This document shows, piece by piece, positions 11,946-19,266 of a stretch of DNA of 22,637 nt. The notes under the pieces are model-generated. The model made no database searches. It saw nothing but the letters and a program-made list of their open reading frames with translations, and was not told the origin of the DNA. The DNA lies in the IMG/VR virus record IMGVR_UViG_3300025769_000918, positions 1 to 22,637 of that record; one strand, written 5' to 3'. The position numbers and the translations under genes are program-made. Numbering within the stretch: position 1 is the first letter of the stretch; the number at the start of each line of letters is the position of its first letter. This DNA comes from a virus.

Positions 11946-12836
11946 ATGCGCGTAAAACACCTACACATCGAGGCATCCAGCCACTGCAACGCCCGTTGTC
12001 CAGGGTGTCCTCGTAACGGATATGGTTTTCCGCTAGAAGGGTTTTTCAAAGCAACTAATCTTGCTACCGACCAGCTACGAGAGATCCTCAAGCGATTCCC
12101 AGAGGTAACCAGCATCAATTACTGTGGTAACCACGGTGATCCTATGATGAATCCTGAGATTGCCGAGATGTGTGATCTGAAAGGTGTAAATTGCTCCATA
12201 GCCACCAACGGCAGTATTGGCAAAATCTCCACCTACGAAAAGATCGCTCAAACGGGAACCAAGATCACGTTTGGCATAGACGGTTTGAGCGATACAAATC
12301 ATCTTTACCGACAAGGAGTTGTATGGGACAATTTGATGCTCCGTGCCCGGGCGTTCATTGAAGCGGGAGGCCAAGCTACCTGGCAATTTATAATGTTCCA
12401 ACACAACATGCACCAAGTCCAACAAGCCAAGAGGATGAGTGAGATAATGGGATTCAAAAAATTTTTCACTTTGGATGTGGGCAGGAATAACATGCCGGCA
12501 ATTCAACCCGATAAAACAGTAAGCCACTGGATTTTGCCTCCGGACATGAATGCGAGGCCCACGGAGTTTGATGTTGATGCATACCTTAAAATGAGGTACG
12601 ATCCAGTGGACTTTACAAGCTCCACACAAGAAAGCATCAAAATATCATGCGAGCATCTAGATGGCAGTGTATATGTCAACAGTGAGGGAGAGTTTTTTCC
12701 CTGTTGTTATCATGGTTTTGGACACGTAGATCGACCAAAGGTGTATCTCGAGGAATTTGAACAGGTCAAGTCAACTTGGGAAACAAAAAATTGTAATCAG
12801 GTCTGTGCTGAATCTTGTGGTTTAGTTAGAAAATAA
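11946..12836 (+). CDS. Radical SAM protein with SPASM-like C-terminal cysteines
   Basis: 296 residues from the ATG at 11946. The [4Fe-4S] motif is C14-x3-C18-x2-C21 (HCNARCPGC). GNHGDPMMNP (61-70) matches the SAM-binding GGEP-type motif, and FGIDGLSD (109-116) fits a core strand. A C-terminal set, C235, C253, C254, C283, C287 and C291 (SVYVNSEGEFFPCCY, then CNQVCAESC), resembles the SPASM/Twitch auxiliary cluster of enzymes that modify peptides or proteins. The substrate is unknown. It is inserted on the opposite strand between copies 2 and 3 of a small protein family, which makes those proteins candidate substrates (inference). It ends 6 nt from the convergent gene. Confidence 0.9.
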   Translation: MRVKHLHIEASSHCNARCPGCPRNGYGFPLEGFFKATNLATDQLREILKRFPEVTSINYCGNHGDPMMNPEIAEMCDLKGVNCSIATNGSIGKISTYEKIAQTGTKITFGIDGLSDTNHLYRQGVVWDNLMLRARAFIEAGGQATWQFIMFQHNMHQVQQAKRMSEIMGFKKFFTLDVGRNNMPAIQPDKTVSHWILPPDMNARPTEFDVDAYLKMRYDPVDFTSSTQESIKISCEHLDGSVYVNSEGEFFPCCYHGFGHVDRPKVYLEEFEQVKSTWETKNCNQVCAESCGLVRK

Positions 12837-12842
12837 AATATT

Positions 12843-13202
12843 TCAACCAACAAAGCCTCCATTGCCAGGCACGTGATTTCTCACAAAGACCTGCAGTGTT
12901 TCTGGCTTCTCGGCACCTTGCCATTTGATATCATTGGCGCAGTATCTTATGCCATTTTTGTTGAGGTTGGAGACATTGATCCACCATGCCTGCTGGGCAT
13001 CACTGCTGGTAAACTCCAATGTGACCTTTAGGGTTTCCCCCGAATCCTCTAAATCATAGGTCACAACGGGACTGTTACTGGTGAGATATGTGTTGTGGAA
13101 CGCACATTTCTCCTGTGCGTCTGTGATGCTCGTGAACTGGTAAAATGAGCCGTCGGGCAATTTCCGCTTGAAACGTTCGTGATGTGTGAACTCTGATGAC
13201 AT
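12843..13202 (-). CDS. Small conserved paralogue family protein, copy 3 of 3
   Basis: 119 residues. It matches copy 1 closely through the core: FTSITDAQEKCAFHNTYLT, VVTYDLEDSGETLKVTLEF and an AWW.NVSNL helix. The C-terminus differs, ending Gly-rich (HVPGNGGFVG). It is separated from copies 1 and 2 by the radical SAM gene. A CATAAATA box (13227-13234) lies 24 nt upstream of the ATG. No clear Shine-Dalgarno is seen (CAATAAAAC). Function unknown. Confidence 0.85.
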   Translation of the reverse strand: MSSEFTHHERFKRKLPDGSFYQFTSITDAQEKCAFHNTYLTSNSPVVTYDLEDSGETLKVTLEFTSSDAQQAWWINVSNLNKNGIRYCANDIKWQGAEKPETLQVFVRNHVPGNGGFVG

Positions 13203-13226
13203 GTTTTATTGGTAGATAAGTACCTG

Positions 13227-13234
13227 TATTTATG
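13227..13234 (-). promoter_or_regulatory. Late promoter box CATAAATA overlapping the start codon of the divergent gene
   Basis: The minus strand reads CATAAATA, and the same bases contain the ATG (13232-13234) of the plus-strand gene 13232-14245. Late polymerase bound here would cover the 5' end of that gene. Confidence 0.6.
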
Positions 13235-14245
13235 TTGGACAAATTAAGTAAAAAAAGGAAGACCCATATTCCGGTGTTCCAAACCGAACTCTTTATGACA
13301 GTCATGCAGACATCTGAAAACATCAAAAGCAGTCTCAATGATCTGGAATCTAAAATTAAGCACTGCGAAAATTTAGTGGTGGTTCATAACGAAAACATGA
13401 ACTTTCATCGTTTCTTTGATGAGCGGTTCGTTGAGTTGGTAAAAAATAACATGGACAAGTTTATTGTATTGGTTGAGGGGGAGGATAAAAATTTTCCTTT
13501 TCCTTACCAACAACACAATAACTTCTGCCTAGAAATACAACACAACAACCAGGGTTTGCCTAAAATAAATCATGACACCAAGACAAAAGATTTTTTAGTG
13601 TTAGTAGGGAGGCCGGACAAAAAAAGGGTAGAACTGGTCAAGGCCATGGAGACACTTGATCTTCTGAAGAACAGTTATGTCAGTTGCAAGGCTGTTGAGT
13701 CTGGGTGTGTGTATCACCTTGAAGAAGACATCGAGGGATTTCGTGAGGACCCATACACGCTTTGCCAAATACCTTTCATCCCGCACTTCCAAAACTCCAA
13801 ACTCAGCGTCGTCCTGGAGACGGAGATGGAGAGGCCCTCATACCAATTGAGTGAAAAAATCTACAAACCCTTGATGACTGAACATCCTTTCGTGGTGTTG
13901 GCTCCCGCTGGATATCTCAAGTACCTTCGATCACAGGGCTATCAGACTTTTGGCAAATGGATGGATGAGAGTTATGATCTTGAACCGGACATCAACAAAA
14001 GGATAGAAATGATAGCCAAGGTCTGTAAAGACTTTGTTGACTCTGATGTCACCCTCTTTTATCAACAGACGGAGAGTGTGAGACAACACAATAGGAATAA
14101 ATTCTTTTCCGTTAAACCCCGTGGTCTAGATATTACACTTTCACTTTCATCACTTTGGTTAATGGGTATGCGTAATATTACAGTTGAATCTGAACTTGAT
14201 TTGGCCCCTTATAATCCTCAGTTGTCACATGATGGACATAAGTGA
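13232..14245 (+). CDS. Glycosyltransferase-like protein, paralogue 2 of 3
   Basis: 337 residues. The C-terminal half holds the shared block: LSEKIYKPLMTEHPFVVLAP, then YLKYLRSQGYQTFGKWMDES, and RQHNRNKFF, in the same order as in 5080-6096 and 17527-18663. The family affinity (GT-B fold, fucosyltransferase-like C-terminal half) is suggested by the SEK..KP..PF.V pattern and not proved. The N-terminal half (about 1-170) differs from the other copies and includes VVVHNENMNFHRFFDE. No signal peptide. A later start (Met 22 or 25) is possible, because the first ATG lies inside a minus-strand promoter box and no plus-strand promoter is visible. The coding region is more AT-rich than the left part of the window. 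Confidence 0.8.
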   Translation: MLDKLSKKRKTHIPVFQTELFMTVMQTSENIKSSLNDLESKIKHCENLVVVHNENMNFHRFFDERFVELVKNNMDKFIVLVEGEDKNFPFPYQQHNNFCLEIQHNNQGLPKINHDTKTKDFLVLVGRPDKKRVELVKAMETLDLLKNSYVSCKAVESGCVYHLEEDIEGFREDPYTLCQIPFIPHFQNSKLSVVLETEMERPSYQLSEKIYKPLMTEHPFVVLAPAGYLKYLRSQGYQTFGKWMDESYDLEPDINKRIEMIAKVCKDFVDSDVTLFYQQTESVRQHNRNKFFSVKPRGLDITLSLSSLWLMGMRNITVESELDLAPYNPQLSHDGHK

Positions 14246-14270
14246 TCAAAGCAGTCTATTTCGTGGTCCA

Positions 14271-14290
14271 TACATCATTTTACATCATTT
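14271..14290. repeat. 10-bp perfect tandem repeat at a convergent gene junction
   Basis: TACATCATTT occurs twice in a row. The second copy contains the TGA stop of the minus gene 14285-15475. It looks like a recent slip duplication. The 39-bp gap between the convergent genes holds no clear hairpin. Confidence 0.8.
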
Positions 14291-15475
14291 AGTGTAATAA
14301 CCGTAGTAGACCACATTGTCGGCCTTGGGATAACTTCTCCACGGATCAAATATGATTGTTTTGGTGTCTGTTGTTATTTGATCTGATTCATGCACCCTTA
14401 CTATGACTTCAACGGGGTCATCGATACCGTCCACAATCATTCCGCCATGCTTTTTGACGTAGTGTTGCACTAACAATGAGTAAGATCCATCCACTAGAGC
14501 TGTGCCTGGCTTGTAGGAGTCAGAAGTGAAGAACACGTTCTTGCCGTGTTTAAGGATAGCCACGGCCATGTGTTCTGCCTGTTGTTCTCTGGCCGTCATT
14601 ATGCTCTCAAACAGATCGTAACCCAGACCTAATTCTTTGGCCAGCCATCTCAGCGCGATATTGTCTCTGGGGTGGCAGGCACCGCCATCGCCCATGCCCG
14701 CTTTCATGTAGGCCGGACTCACTATTCTCTTGGTGGACCTAGACAAGGCCTGTGTGACTCTGTCAACGTTCATGTGCCCTATATTCTGTGCGACGTCCTG
14801 GATCATGTTGACCAACGCTATCTTGTTGCTGATGAATGTGTTGTAGAATATCTTCATTGACTCCACTTCCTCCCAAGTGCCGGTCTCCACGCGTGGATAG
14901 TTGTCACAGACGACGTTGTAGAAACTTTCTAGAAGTTCAGTCCTCTGTTTACATAACTTCCCTTTGGTCCCCCATTCTGTTCCTATCATGATCATCTCTG
15001 GGTTCACCATGTCATCAGCGACGGTGCCCATTGCTATCAGATAGGGATTATAGACGAGTCCGGTTTTGGTCATTATAGGCGCAAGTTCTCTCCTGACTGT
15101 GCCTGGAAGCACAGTTGATATCAGCACAATGGTCTGTTGTTCTGTGCATATGTCGTTGATTCTTGAGAGTGTCTCCTTGACCGTGTCGTAGTTGAAATCC
15201 TTGACTTCTTTGTCGCTAGTTGGTTCTCTGCCGTCATATCCTGGCTCGTGTGGTGTAGGCACCGCTATGAATACTATATCTCGGTCTGTGACTGTTTCTT
15301 TTAGGTCTGGATGCACATTGATCAAATTACTTGTCTTGGTCACGGTGTCAAACCCTGCCACGTCGAATCCTTTCCTGGCGATGGCTTCCGCACAGGGCAT
15401 GCCAAGTTTGCCCAGTCCAACGAAGGCAATTTTCTGCTGGTATAAAATTTTATTTGTTCTAAAAAAATCCATCAT
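14285..15475 (-). CDS. NDP-sugar (UDP-glucose/GDP-mannose type) dehydrogenase
   Basis: 396 residues from the ATG at 15475, which shares its A with the TAA of the upstream gene (TAATG). The NAD-binding motif is G20-L-G22-x2-G25 (IAFVGLGKLGMP). VPTPHEPGYDG (72-82) and STVLPGTVRRE (120-130) are core motifs. K208 and N212 lie in the central helix. GDGGACHPRD (262-271) supplies the catalytic C267, usually found as GG(S/A)C(F/H)P(K/R)D. Such enzymes oxidise the C6 alcohol of a nucleotide sugar to a uronic acid in two NAD-dependent steps. At 396 residues, somewhat below the usual 400-450, its C-terminal domain looks short. It closes an operon with two amidinotransferases. Confidence 0.92.
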   Translation of the reverse strand: MMDFFRTNKILYQQKIAFVGLGKLGMPCAEAIARKGFDVAGFDTVTKTSNLINVHPDLKETVTDRDIVFIAVPTPHEPGYDGREPTSDKEVKDFNYDTVKETLSRINDICTEQQTIVLISTVLPGTVRRELAPIMTKTGLVYNPYLIAMGTVADDMVNPEMIMIGTEWGTKGKLCKQRTELLESFYNVVCDNYPRVETGTWEEVESMKIFYNTFISNKIALVNMIQDVAQNIGHMNVDRVTQALSRSTKRIVSPAYMKAGMGDGGACHPRDNIALRWLAKELGLGYDLFESIMTAREQQAEHMAVAILKHGKNVFFTSDSYKPGTALVDGSYSLLVQHYVKKHGGMIVDGIDDPVEVIVRVHESDQITTDTKTIIFDPWRSYPKADNVVYYGYYTK

Positions 15476-16572
15476 TAATCTCTGTCCAGGTCCTGTGTGA
15501 GACAATGTATGCCCGTGTCCCAGAACCATCTATGCCTGAAGGGAGTCACGTGAAGCTCTATGCCATGCCTCTTCATGGCCTGCCTCACCTGCTTGTTTTC
15601 CGTGCTACACAGGGCATTCTTCTTGTCCAGCATCAGAATGTTTACCATGAAGGCAGTCTCGTTCACATTACCTATCCAACTGTTGAAGTAGTAATCCACC
15701 ATTTCGACTAGGTCTTTGTTTTGCTCCATGCCTTCTATGAACCATTTGTGTTCTGCTGTCATCATCTGCTGTTTGAATTTATCATCCTTTAACGTGATCT
15801 CTGCAGGAACTGACACCACTTCGGCATCTGGGAAGATACGGTTGTAATCTATGGTGTCATATGCCGATATGATCAGTGTTTCCGACACCGGAGCAAAGCA
15901 CCCATCAGAATGTCCTTCGCTAGAAGCCACGTGTATTTCCTTAGATGGAAACATCTTCGAAAATCTTTGCTTGATGCTGTCGTGATCATCATGATAGTTT
16001 TGTGTTCCCACTATCATCCTATCCCCCAATCTCGTGATAAATGACGAGTTCATGTAATCTATGGGACTGGCCACAACTTCGTTTCCTTGTTGGAGAGCGA
16101 GGGTGAAAATGTCTTTGTAGAAACTGACCTTCTGGTCGAATACATATTTGTCCTGCTTCTGGAAATCTATCCATTGTTGGTGCAACTGTTCGTCCTGCAA
16201 AGCATCTCGTGTATCGATCTGTTTAAGACCAGCGAACTCCATCCACGCGTGATTCAAATTGGGCAATCCGGGATAGTAAAGTTCATCATCAATCATGGCC
16301 ATGAAGTCTCTAGCGGCAATTGGCGGTGCGATATATCCGTTTGATATCTTGAATTGATCAAAATTCTCCGGCATGGTTGGCCTTATCACGTTGATATCAA
16401 ATGATTCAAGGAAAGTGACAAGTTTTTTTATGTCTTCCTCTGTTTCTATGGCTAGCGTTTCGAAAGTCTTCCGGAGAGCCGGATCTTTGATGAAATCAAA
16501 CAGCTCGGGAGGATAGGCACTGCCCACCACACATGTCTTGAGTTTGTTCCACTGGTGGGTGACCTTGAACAT
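15475..16572 (-). CDS. Divergent amidinotransferase-family protein (second of the pair)
   Basis: 365 residues. The Cys-ending block IHCLTQDLDRD (355-365, C357) and GHSDGCFAPVSE (220-231, H221) match the catalytic Cys and His regions of the arginine amidinotransferase superfamily. AARD (86-89) matches the substrate-binding loop. In the block where the catalytic Asp belongs, alignment to the upstream gene gives MNSSFI, so N175 replaces it. The function may therefore differ (another acceptor, another guanidine-like donor, hydrolysis, or loss of activity). A roughly 45-residue stretch after AARD (YYPGLPNLNHAW onward) is absent from the first copy. Start and stop both overlap the neighbours by one base (TAATG). 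Confidence 0.88.
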   Translation of the reverse strand: MFKVTHQWNKLKTCVVGSAYPPELFDFIKDPALRKTFETLAIETEEDIKKLVTFLESFDINVIRPTMPENFDQFKISNGYIAPPIAARDFMAMIDDELYYPGLPNLNHAWMEFAGLKQIDTRDALQDEQLHQQWIDFQKQDKYVFDQKVSFYKDIFTLALQQGNEVVASPIDYMNSSFITRLGDRMIVGTQNYHDDHDSIKQRFSKMFPSKEIHVASSEGHSDGCFAPVSETLIISAYDTIDYNRIFPDAEVVSVPAEITLKDDKFKQQMMTAEHKWFIEGMEQNKDLVEMVDYYFNSWIGNVNETAFMVNILMLDKKNALCSTENKQVRQAMKRHGIELHVTPFRHRWFWDTGIHCLTQDLDRD

Positions 16573-17486
16573 TATTCCCTCTCCAGGTCGCAGGTCACAC
16601 AGTGAAAACCACCACCTAGCGTCCTTGATTGTCTCATTGATGTAGTAATTACCTTGAATCCGCAGTCCTCTAATTTCTTAATCAAACCCTCCTGTATCTC
16701 GTCAACGACGACAGTCTCTGGATCCAAGGAAAGCACATTCATTCCTATCCATTTGGATGCGTACGGGAAGTGGTGGAAATTGCTAGGAGTGACATCATCT
16801 ACCCATATCTTTTTGTAATCCCGCATGAAATCTGGAAGCTGGTCTTCCTTGACCCTGGAGGCGTTTACCAACACAGTGTCCTTGTCCAACGCCAGCAGTG
16901 TGGAGTCGATGTGTGTTATGTCATGATCTACCACTCGCCACTTGACCACTTCGAACTCTGTTCCCACTTGTTGTTGTAACCAATCGGCACCGGCTTCGTT
17001 TGCCGAGTGAGAAAGGGAATAAAGTAGCCTGTCGTCCATCTTCAACACATTTGCCGCATCAAATATGGGATCTTGTTGTGTCTTAGGCCTGGGGGCCTTG
17101 ATTATTTCGCATTCTGCCTCTGTAAGGAAAGGGTACAATTCCAATTCGTTGGCTCGACTGGAGAATGGAGTTGGACACTGGATAACTTTGTTCCCCACAG
17201 TGAGTATTATGTCTCTGGCCGAATAGGACCAGTGTGTTCCGGTGACCTTGGGTCGATACACTTCGATACCACGGTCTTCCATGATCGCTGACAGTCGCTC
17301 TAGGTCAATGCTGGCTTCATCCATCACATGTGAAGCTGGTTTGCCTGCTTTGAGAGTTTCATGGTACGTTGATCGAGCTATTCCTTCGTCAAATTCTTTG
17401 TCGTTGTCCGGCCATTGAAAATTTTCCACACTGCCCACGATGGCAGATCGTAACTTGCCATACTCGTTTTTGGTAGATATCTTCAT
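16572..17486 (-). CDS. Arginine:glycine amidinotransferase-like enzyme
   Basis: 304 residues. It matches my recollection of human AGAT over the catalytic core: FDAANVL (142-148) for FDAADFI, HIDST (192-196) for HIDAT, KWIGMNVLSLD (245-255) and LGGGFHCVTCD (290-300). The triad would be D143, H192 and C296, with D-H and H-C spacings of 49 and 104, as I recall for the human enzyme. AGAT moves the amidino group of arginine to an amine such as glycine. The acceptor here is unknown. The protein lacks the long N-terminal part of the animal enzyme. It is the first gene of the operon, 5 nt after a late box that sits in a palindrome. Confidence 0.93.
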   Translation of the reverse strand: MKISTKNEYGKLRSAIVGSVENFQWPDNDKEFDEGIARSTYHETLKAGKPASHVMDEASIDLERLSAIMEDRGIEVYRPKVTGTHWSYSARDIILTVGNKVIQCPTPFSSRANELELYPFLTEAECEIIKAPRPKTQQDPIFDAANVLKMDDRLLYSLSHSANEAGADWLQQQVGTEFEVVKWRVVDHDITHIDSTLLALDKDTVLVNASRVKEDQLPDFMRDYKKIWVDDVTPSNFHHFPYASKWIGMNVLSLDPETVVVDEIQEGLIKKLEDCGFKVITTSMRQSRTLGGGFHCVTCDLERE

Positions 17487-17502
17487 GCACTTATTTAAGT
17501 GC
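17487..17502. repeat. Palindrome holding a late promoter box
   Basis: GCACTT-ATTT-AAGTGC: perfect 6-bp arms and a 4-base centre. The late box CTTAAATA (17492-17499, minus) lies inside it, so the box is embedded in a potential protein-binding or cruciform site directly against the ATG at 17486. Confidence 0.7.
17492..17499 (-). promoter_or_regulatory. Late promoter box CTTAAATA, 5 nt before ATG
   Basis: The minus strand reads CTTAAATA, AGTGC, ATG (17486). It drives the amidinotransferase/dehydrogenase operon, with predicted +1 at the start codon. The same eight bases occur before the ATG at 2623. Confidence 0.6.
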
Positions 17503-17526
17503 TATTATAATGGTAAGTAAACAAAA

Positions 17527-18663
17527 ATGAAGTTGGCCAGATACATCGACAGAGAATGGCACCACTACTGTGTGCGTGACAATAATGTGATAGACACACT
17601 GTTCTTTGACTTCAACGAGTTCAAAAAATCGGATGCACAAAAAAAATTTTCATACCTGCAGGACTTTGACGCCACTTTTGACTCACTAAAATCACTGGAA
17701 GAAAAGATACGCCAACACATTCCTGTATCGGACCATGTGTACGTTGGGCTGGGGGAGCCGTTGGTGCAGTACAAAGACGCATCCAAACACGGTTGGGACA
17801 CAGAAAACAACATCGCAGAGGGACCTTACTATTACACGGACGATTTTATCAACAGGTTCTCAAAATCAGATCCAGTGACCTTTTTTGCCAATCTTGTTTC
17901 TCATGTGCCGTTGAACCGCCCAATATATTACCTTAATGACATGTTCTTTCAAGACAATAAAATTTACAGGAACTACAAGATATGCAGAAATCTATTAGGC
18001 AAACTCTCTAGAACATTTGACAAACGGTACCATTGGGAAATAATGTGCAGTCATAATGTTAAGTTGTACCAAGCACTCAAACGGCACGTTGTAAACTCTA
18101 AAACTTTCTCTACCTGTCACGCACTGGGAATCACTCACTGGGGACAGGATGTCATTGTGCCCTCAGACAAAAAATCTGGCGCAGAATCAATAGATCCAGG
18201 AAATCACAACATTAGATGCAGTGATTTGATAGATCCCAGCATTTACAATCAATCACACTATTCATGTGTTGTTGAAACTGTCATACCATCAGACAATAGG
18301 ATGTCCATGTTCAGTGAGAAGGAGGCCAAACCCATAGTGGCCAAGAGACCATTCATAATTGTTGGCACAATGGATCATCTCAAGGCATTCCGGAGCCTGG
18401 GATTCAAAACATTCTCGCCTGTGATTGATGAATCGTACGACGACGAACCAGATTTTGATAAAAGGGTAGAAATGATACTCGATGCCATGGAAGCGTTGTC
18501 ACAAAAAGATCCCATGGAAGTTTATAGAAAATTAGCGGGCGTCTTGGAGCACAATCACTATCATTTCTATAACAACAAATGGAACAAGAAACTATTGGAG
18601 GAATGGTATCAAGGCGAGATTCTGTTCAAAACACAAACAGAAACGATCATAAAACCAAGGTAA
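17527..18663 (+). CDS. Glycosyltransferase-like protein, paralogue 3 of 3
   Basis: 378 residues, the longest copy. The shared C-terminal block reads MFSEKEAKPIVAKRPFIIVG, then HLKAFRSLGFKTFSPVIDES and YDDEPDFDKRVEMI, followed by LEHNHYHFYNNKW where the other copies have RQHN.N.FF. The N-terminal half is unique, soluble and rich in aromatic and charged residues. A TATAAT (17506-17511) lies 15 nt before the ATG but has no good -35. The gene is divergent from the amidinotransferase operon and ends in a hairpin shared with the convergent oxygenase gene. The glycosyltransferase call is tentative. Confidence 0.8.
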   Translation: MKLARYIDREWHHYCVRDNNVIDTLFFDFNEFKKSDAQKKFSYLQDFDATFDSLKSLEEKIRQHIPVSDHVYVGLGEPLVQYKDASKHGWDTENNIAEGPYYYTDDFINRFSKSDPVTFFANLVSHVPLNRPIYYLNDMFFQDNKIYRNYKICRNLLGKLSRTFDKRYHWEIMCSHNVKLYQALKRHVVNSKTFSTCHALGITHWGQDVIVPSDKKSGAESIDPGNHNIRCSDLIDPSIYNQSHYSCVVETVIPSDNRMSMFSEKEAKPIVAKRPFIIVGTMDHLKAFRSLGFKTFSPVIDESYDDEPDFDKRVEMILDAMEALSQKDPMEVYRKLAGVLEHNHYHFYNNKWNKKLLEEWYQGEILFKTQTETIIKPR

Positions 18664-18691
18664 ATCTATAAGAGTTAAAACCTTTTAGATT
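18663..18691. terminator. Possible shared hairpin terminator between convergent genes
   Basis: AATCTATAAG (18663-18672) and CTTTTAGATT (18682-18691) pair over 10 bp with one mismatch around a 9-base loop. The arms include parts of both stop codons. No long T run follows on either strand, so it may be a weak terminator or an RNA-end stabiliser. Confidence 0.45.
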
Positions 18692-19241
18692 ATTGATTGC
18701 TCTTTCCTGTGATCTGTATCACATAACGATCTGTTTCGCCTAGATTGGCCGCCATGTGTTTGGTGGAGCCCTGCCAACTGAACCAAGTGCCAGCCGGTCC
18801 AGTGCAGTATCTATCCTCTATCCAGAGCTGATGTCCCGGGGCCGGGTCGTGCAGGAATACCATTATGCGCACTATCTCATCAACAGTGGCCTTCTTGTTG
18901 CGGGAGTATGTGGGGTAGTTGTCTTTGTGCCAGGGCAGGATCAGTCCAGGTGTGTACTTGGCGAACGCATACACAGAATCCTCGAGATCAAAATGTTCTA
19001 ATACATGACCAAAAATCTCATCCACTTCTTTGGGGATGAACACACCCTTGCCCACTTGCTCGAACTTGGGTATAAGGCATCCTATCCGGTCCTTGTATAT
19101 GCCATAGTTGTGTTCTGGTGTGCTGAAGCCCTGTCTCTTGTCGGGATTCTCGAACCAAGGCAATGATTCGTAGTCTGTGGATTGCCAACGCACTGGTATG
19201 GTGCCTTGTCGTTGGTTCCAATCATTAAATCTGTAAGACAT
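18690..19241 (-). CDS. 2-oxoglutarate/Fe(II)-dependent oxygenase-like protein
   Basis: 183 residues. LPWHKDNYPTYSR (102-114) supplies the H105-x-D107 iron ligands. GSTKHMAANLG (158-168) supplies the distal H162, and R172 (TDRYVIQITG) would bind 2-oxoglutarate. Between them VRIMVFLHDP and GTWFSWQGS form the expected jelly-roll strands. The arrangement is like the aspartyl/asparaginyl hydroxylase and prolyl-hydroxylase-type enzymes. The substrate could be a protein, a sugar or a small molecule. It is transcribed divergently from the SGNH gene across a 25-bp gap. No late box or Shine-Dalgarno is obvious. Confidence 0.82.
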   Translation of the reverse strand: MSYRFNDWNQRQGTIPVRWQSTDYESLPWFENPDKRQGFSTPEHNYGIYKDRIGCLIPKFEQVGKGVFIPKEVDEIFGHVLEHFDLEDSVYAFAKYTPGLILPWHKDNYPTYSRNKKATVDEIVRIMVFLHDPAPGHQLWIEDRYCTGPAGTWFSWQGSTKHMAANLGETDRYVIQITGKSNQ

Positions 19242-19251
19242 AATATGTGTA

Positions 19252-19261
19252 GATAATTATC
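19252..19261. repeat. 10-bp palindrome in a divergent intergenic gap
   Basis: GATAATTATC is a perfect palindrome in the 25-bp gap between the oxygenase and SGNH genes. It could be an operator or simply AT-rich promoter DNA. No other signal is seen in the gap. Confidence 0.5.
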
Positions 19262-19266
19262 AATGT

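Noticed and set aside
12075-12629. Minus-strand frame of 184 codons
   Set aside because: Antisense shadow of the radical SAM gene, which has clear motifs.
15440-15460. TATAAAATTTTATT as a promoter
   Set aside because: It lies inside the coding region for the dehydrogenase N-terminus, lacks the TAAATA core and no gene starts nearby.
15476-15529. Longer start for the NDP-sugar dehydrogenase
   Set aside because: The ATG at 15475 overlaps the upstream stop as TAATG, as at the other operon junction, and the Rossmann motif lies shortly after it. The extra residues are the other gene read in another frame.
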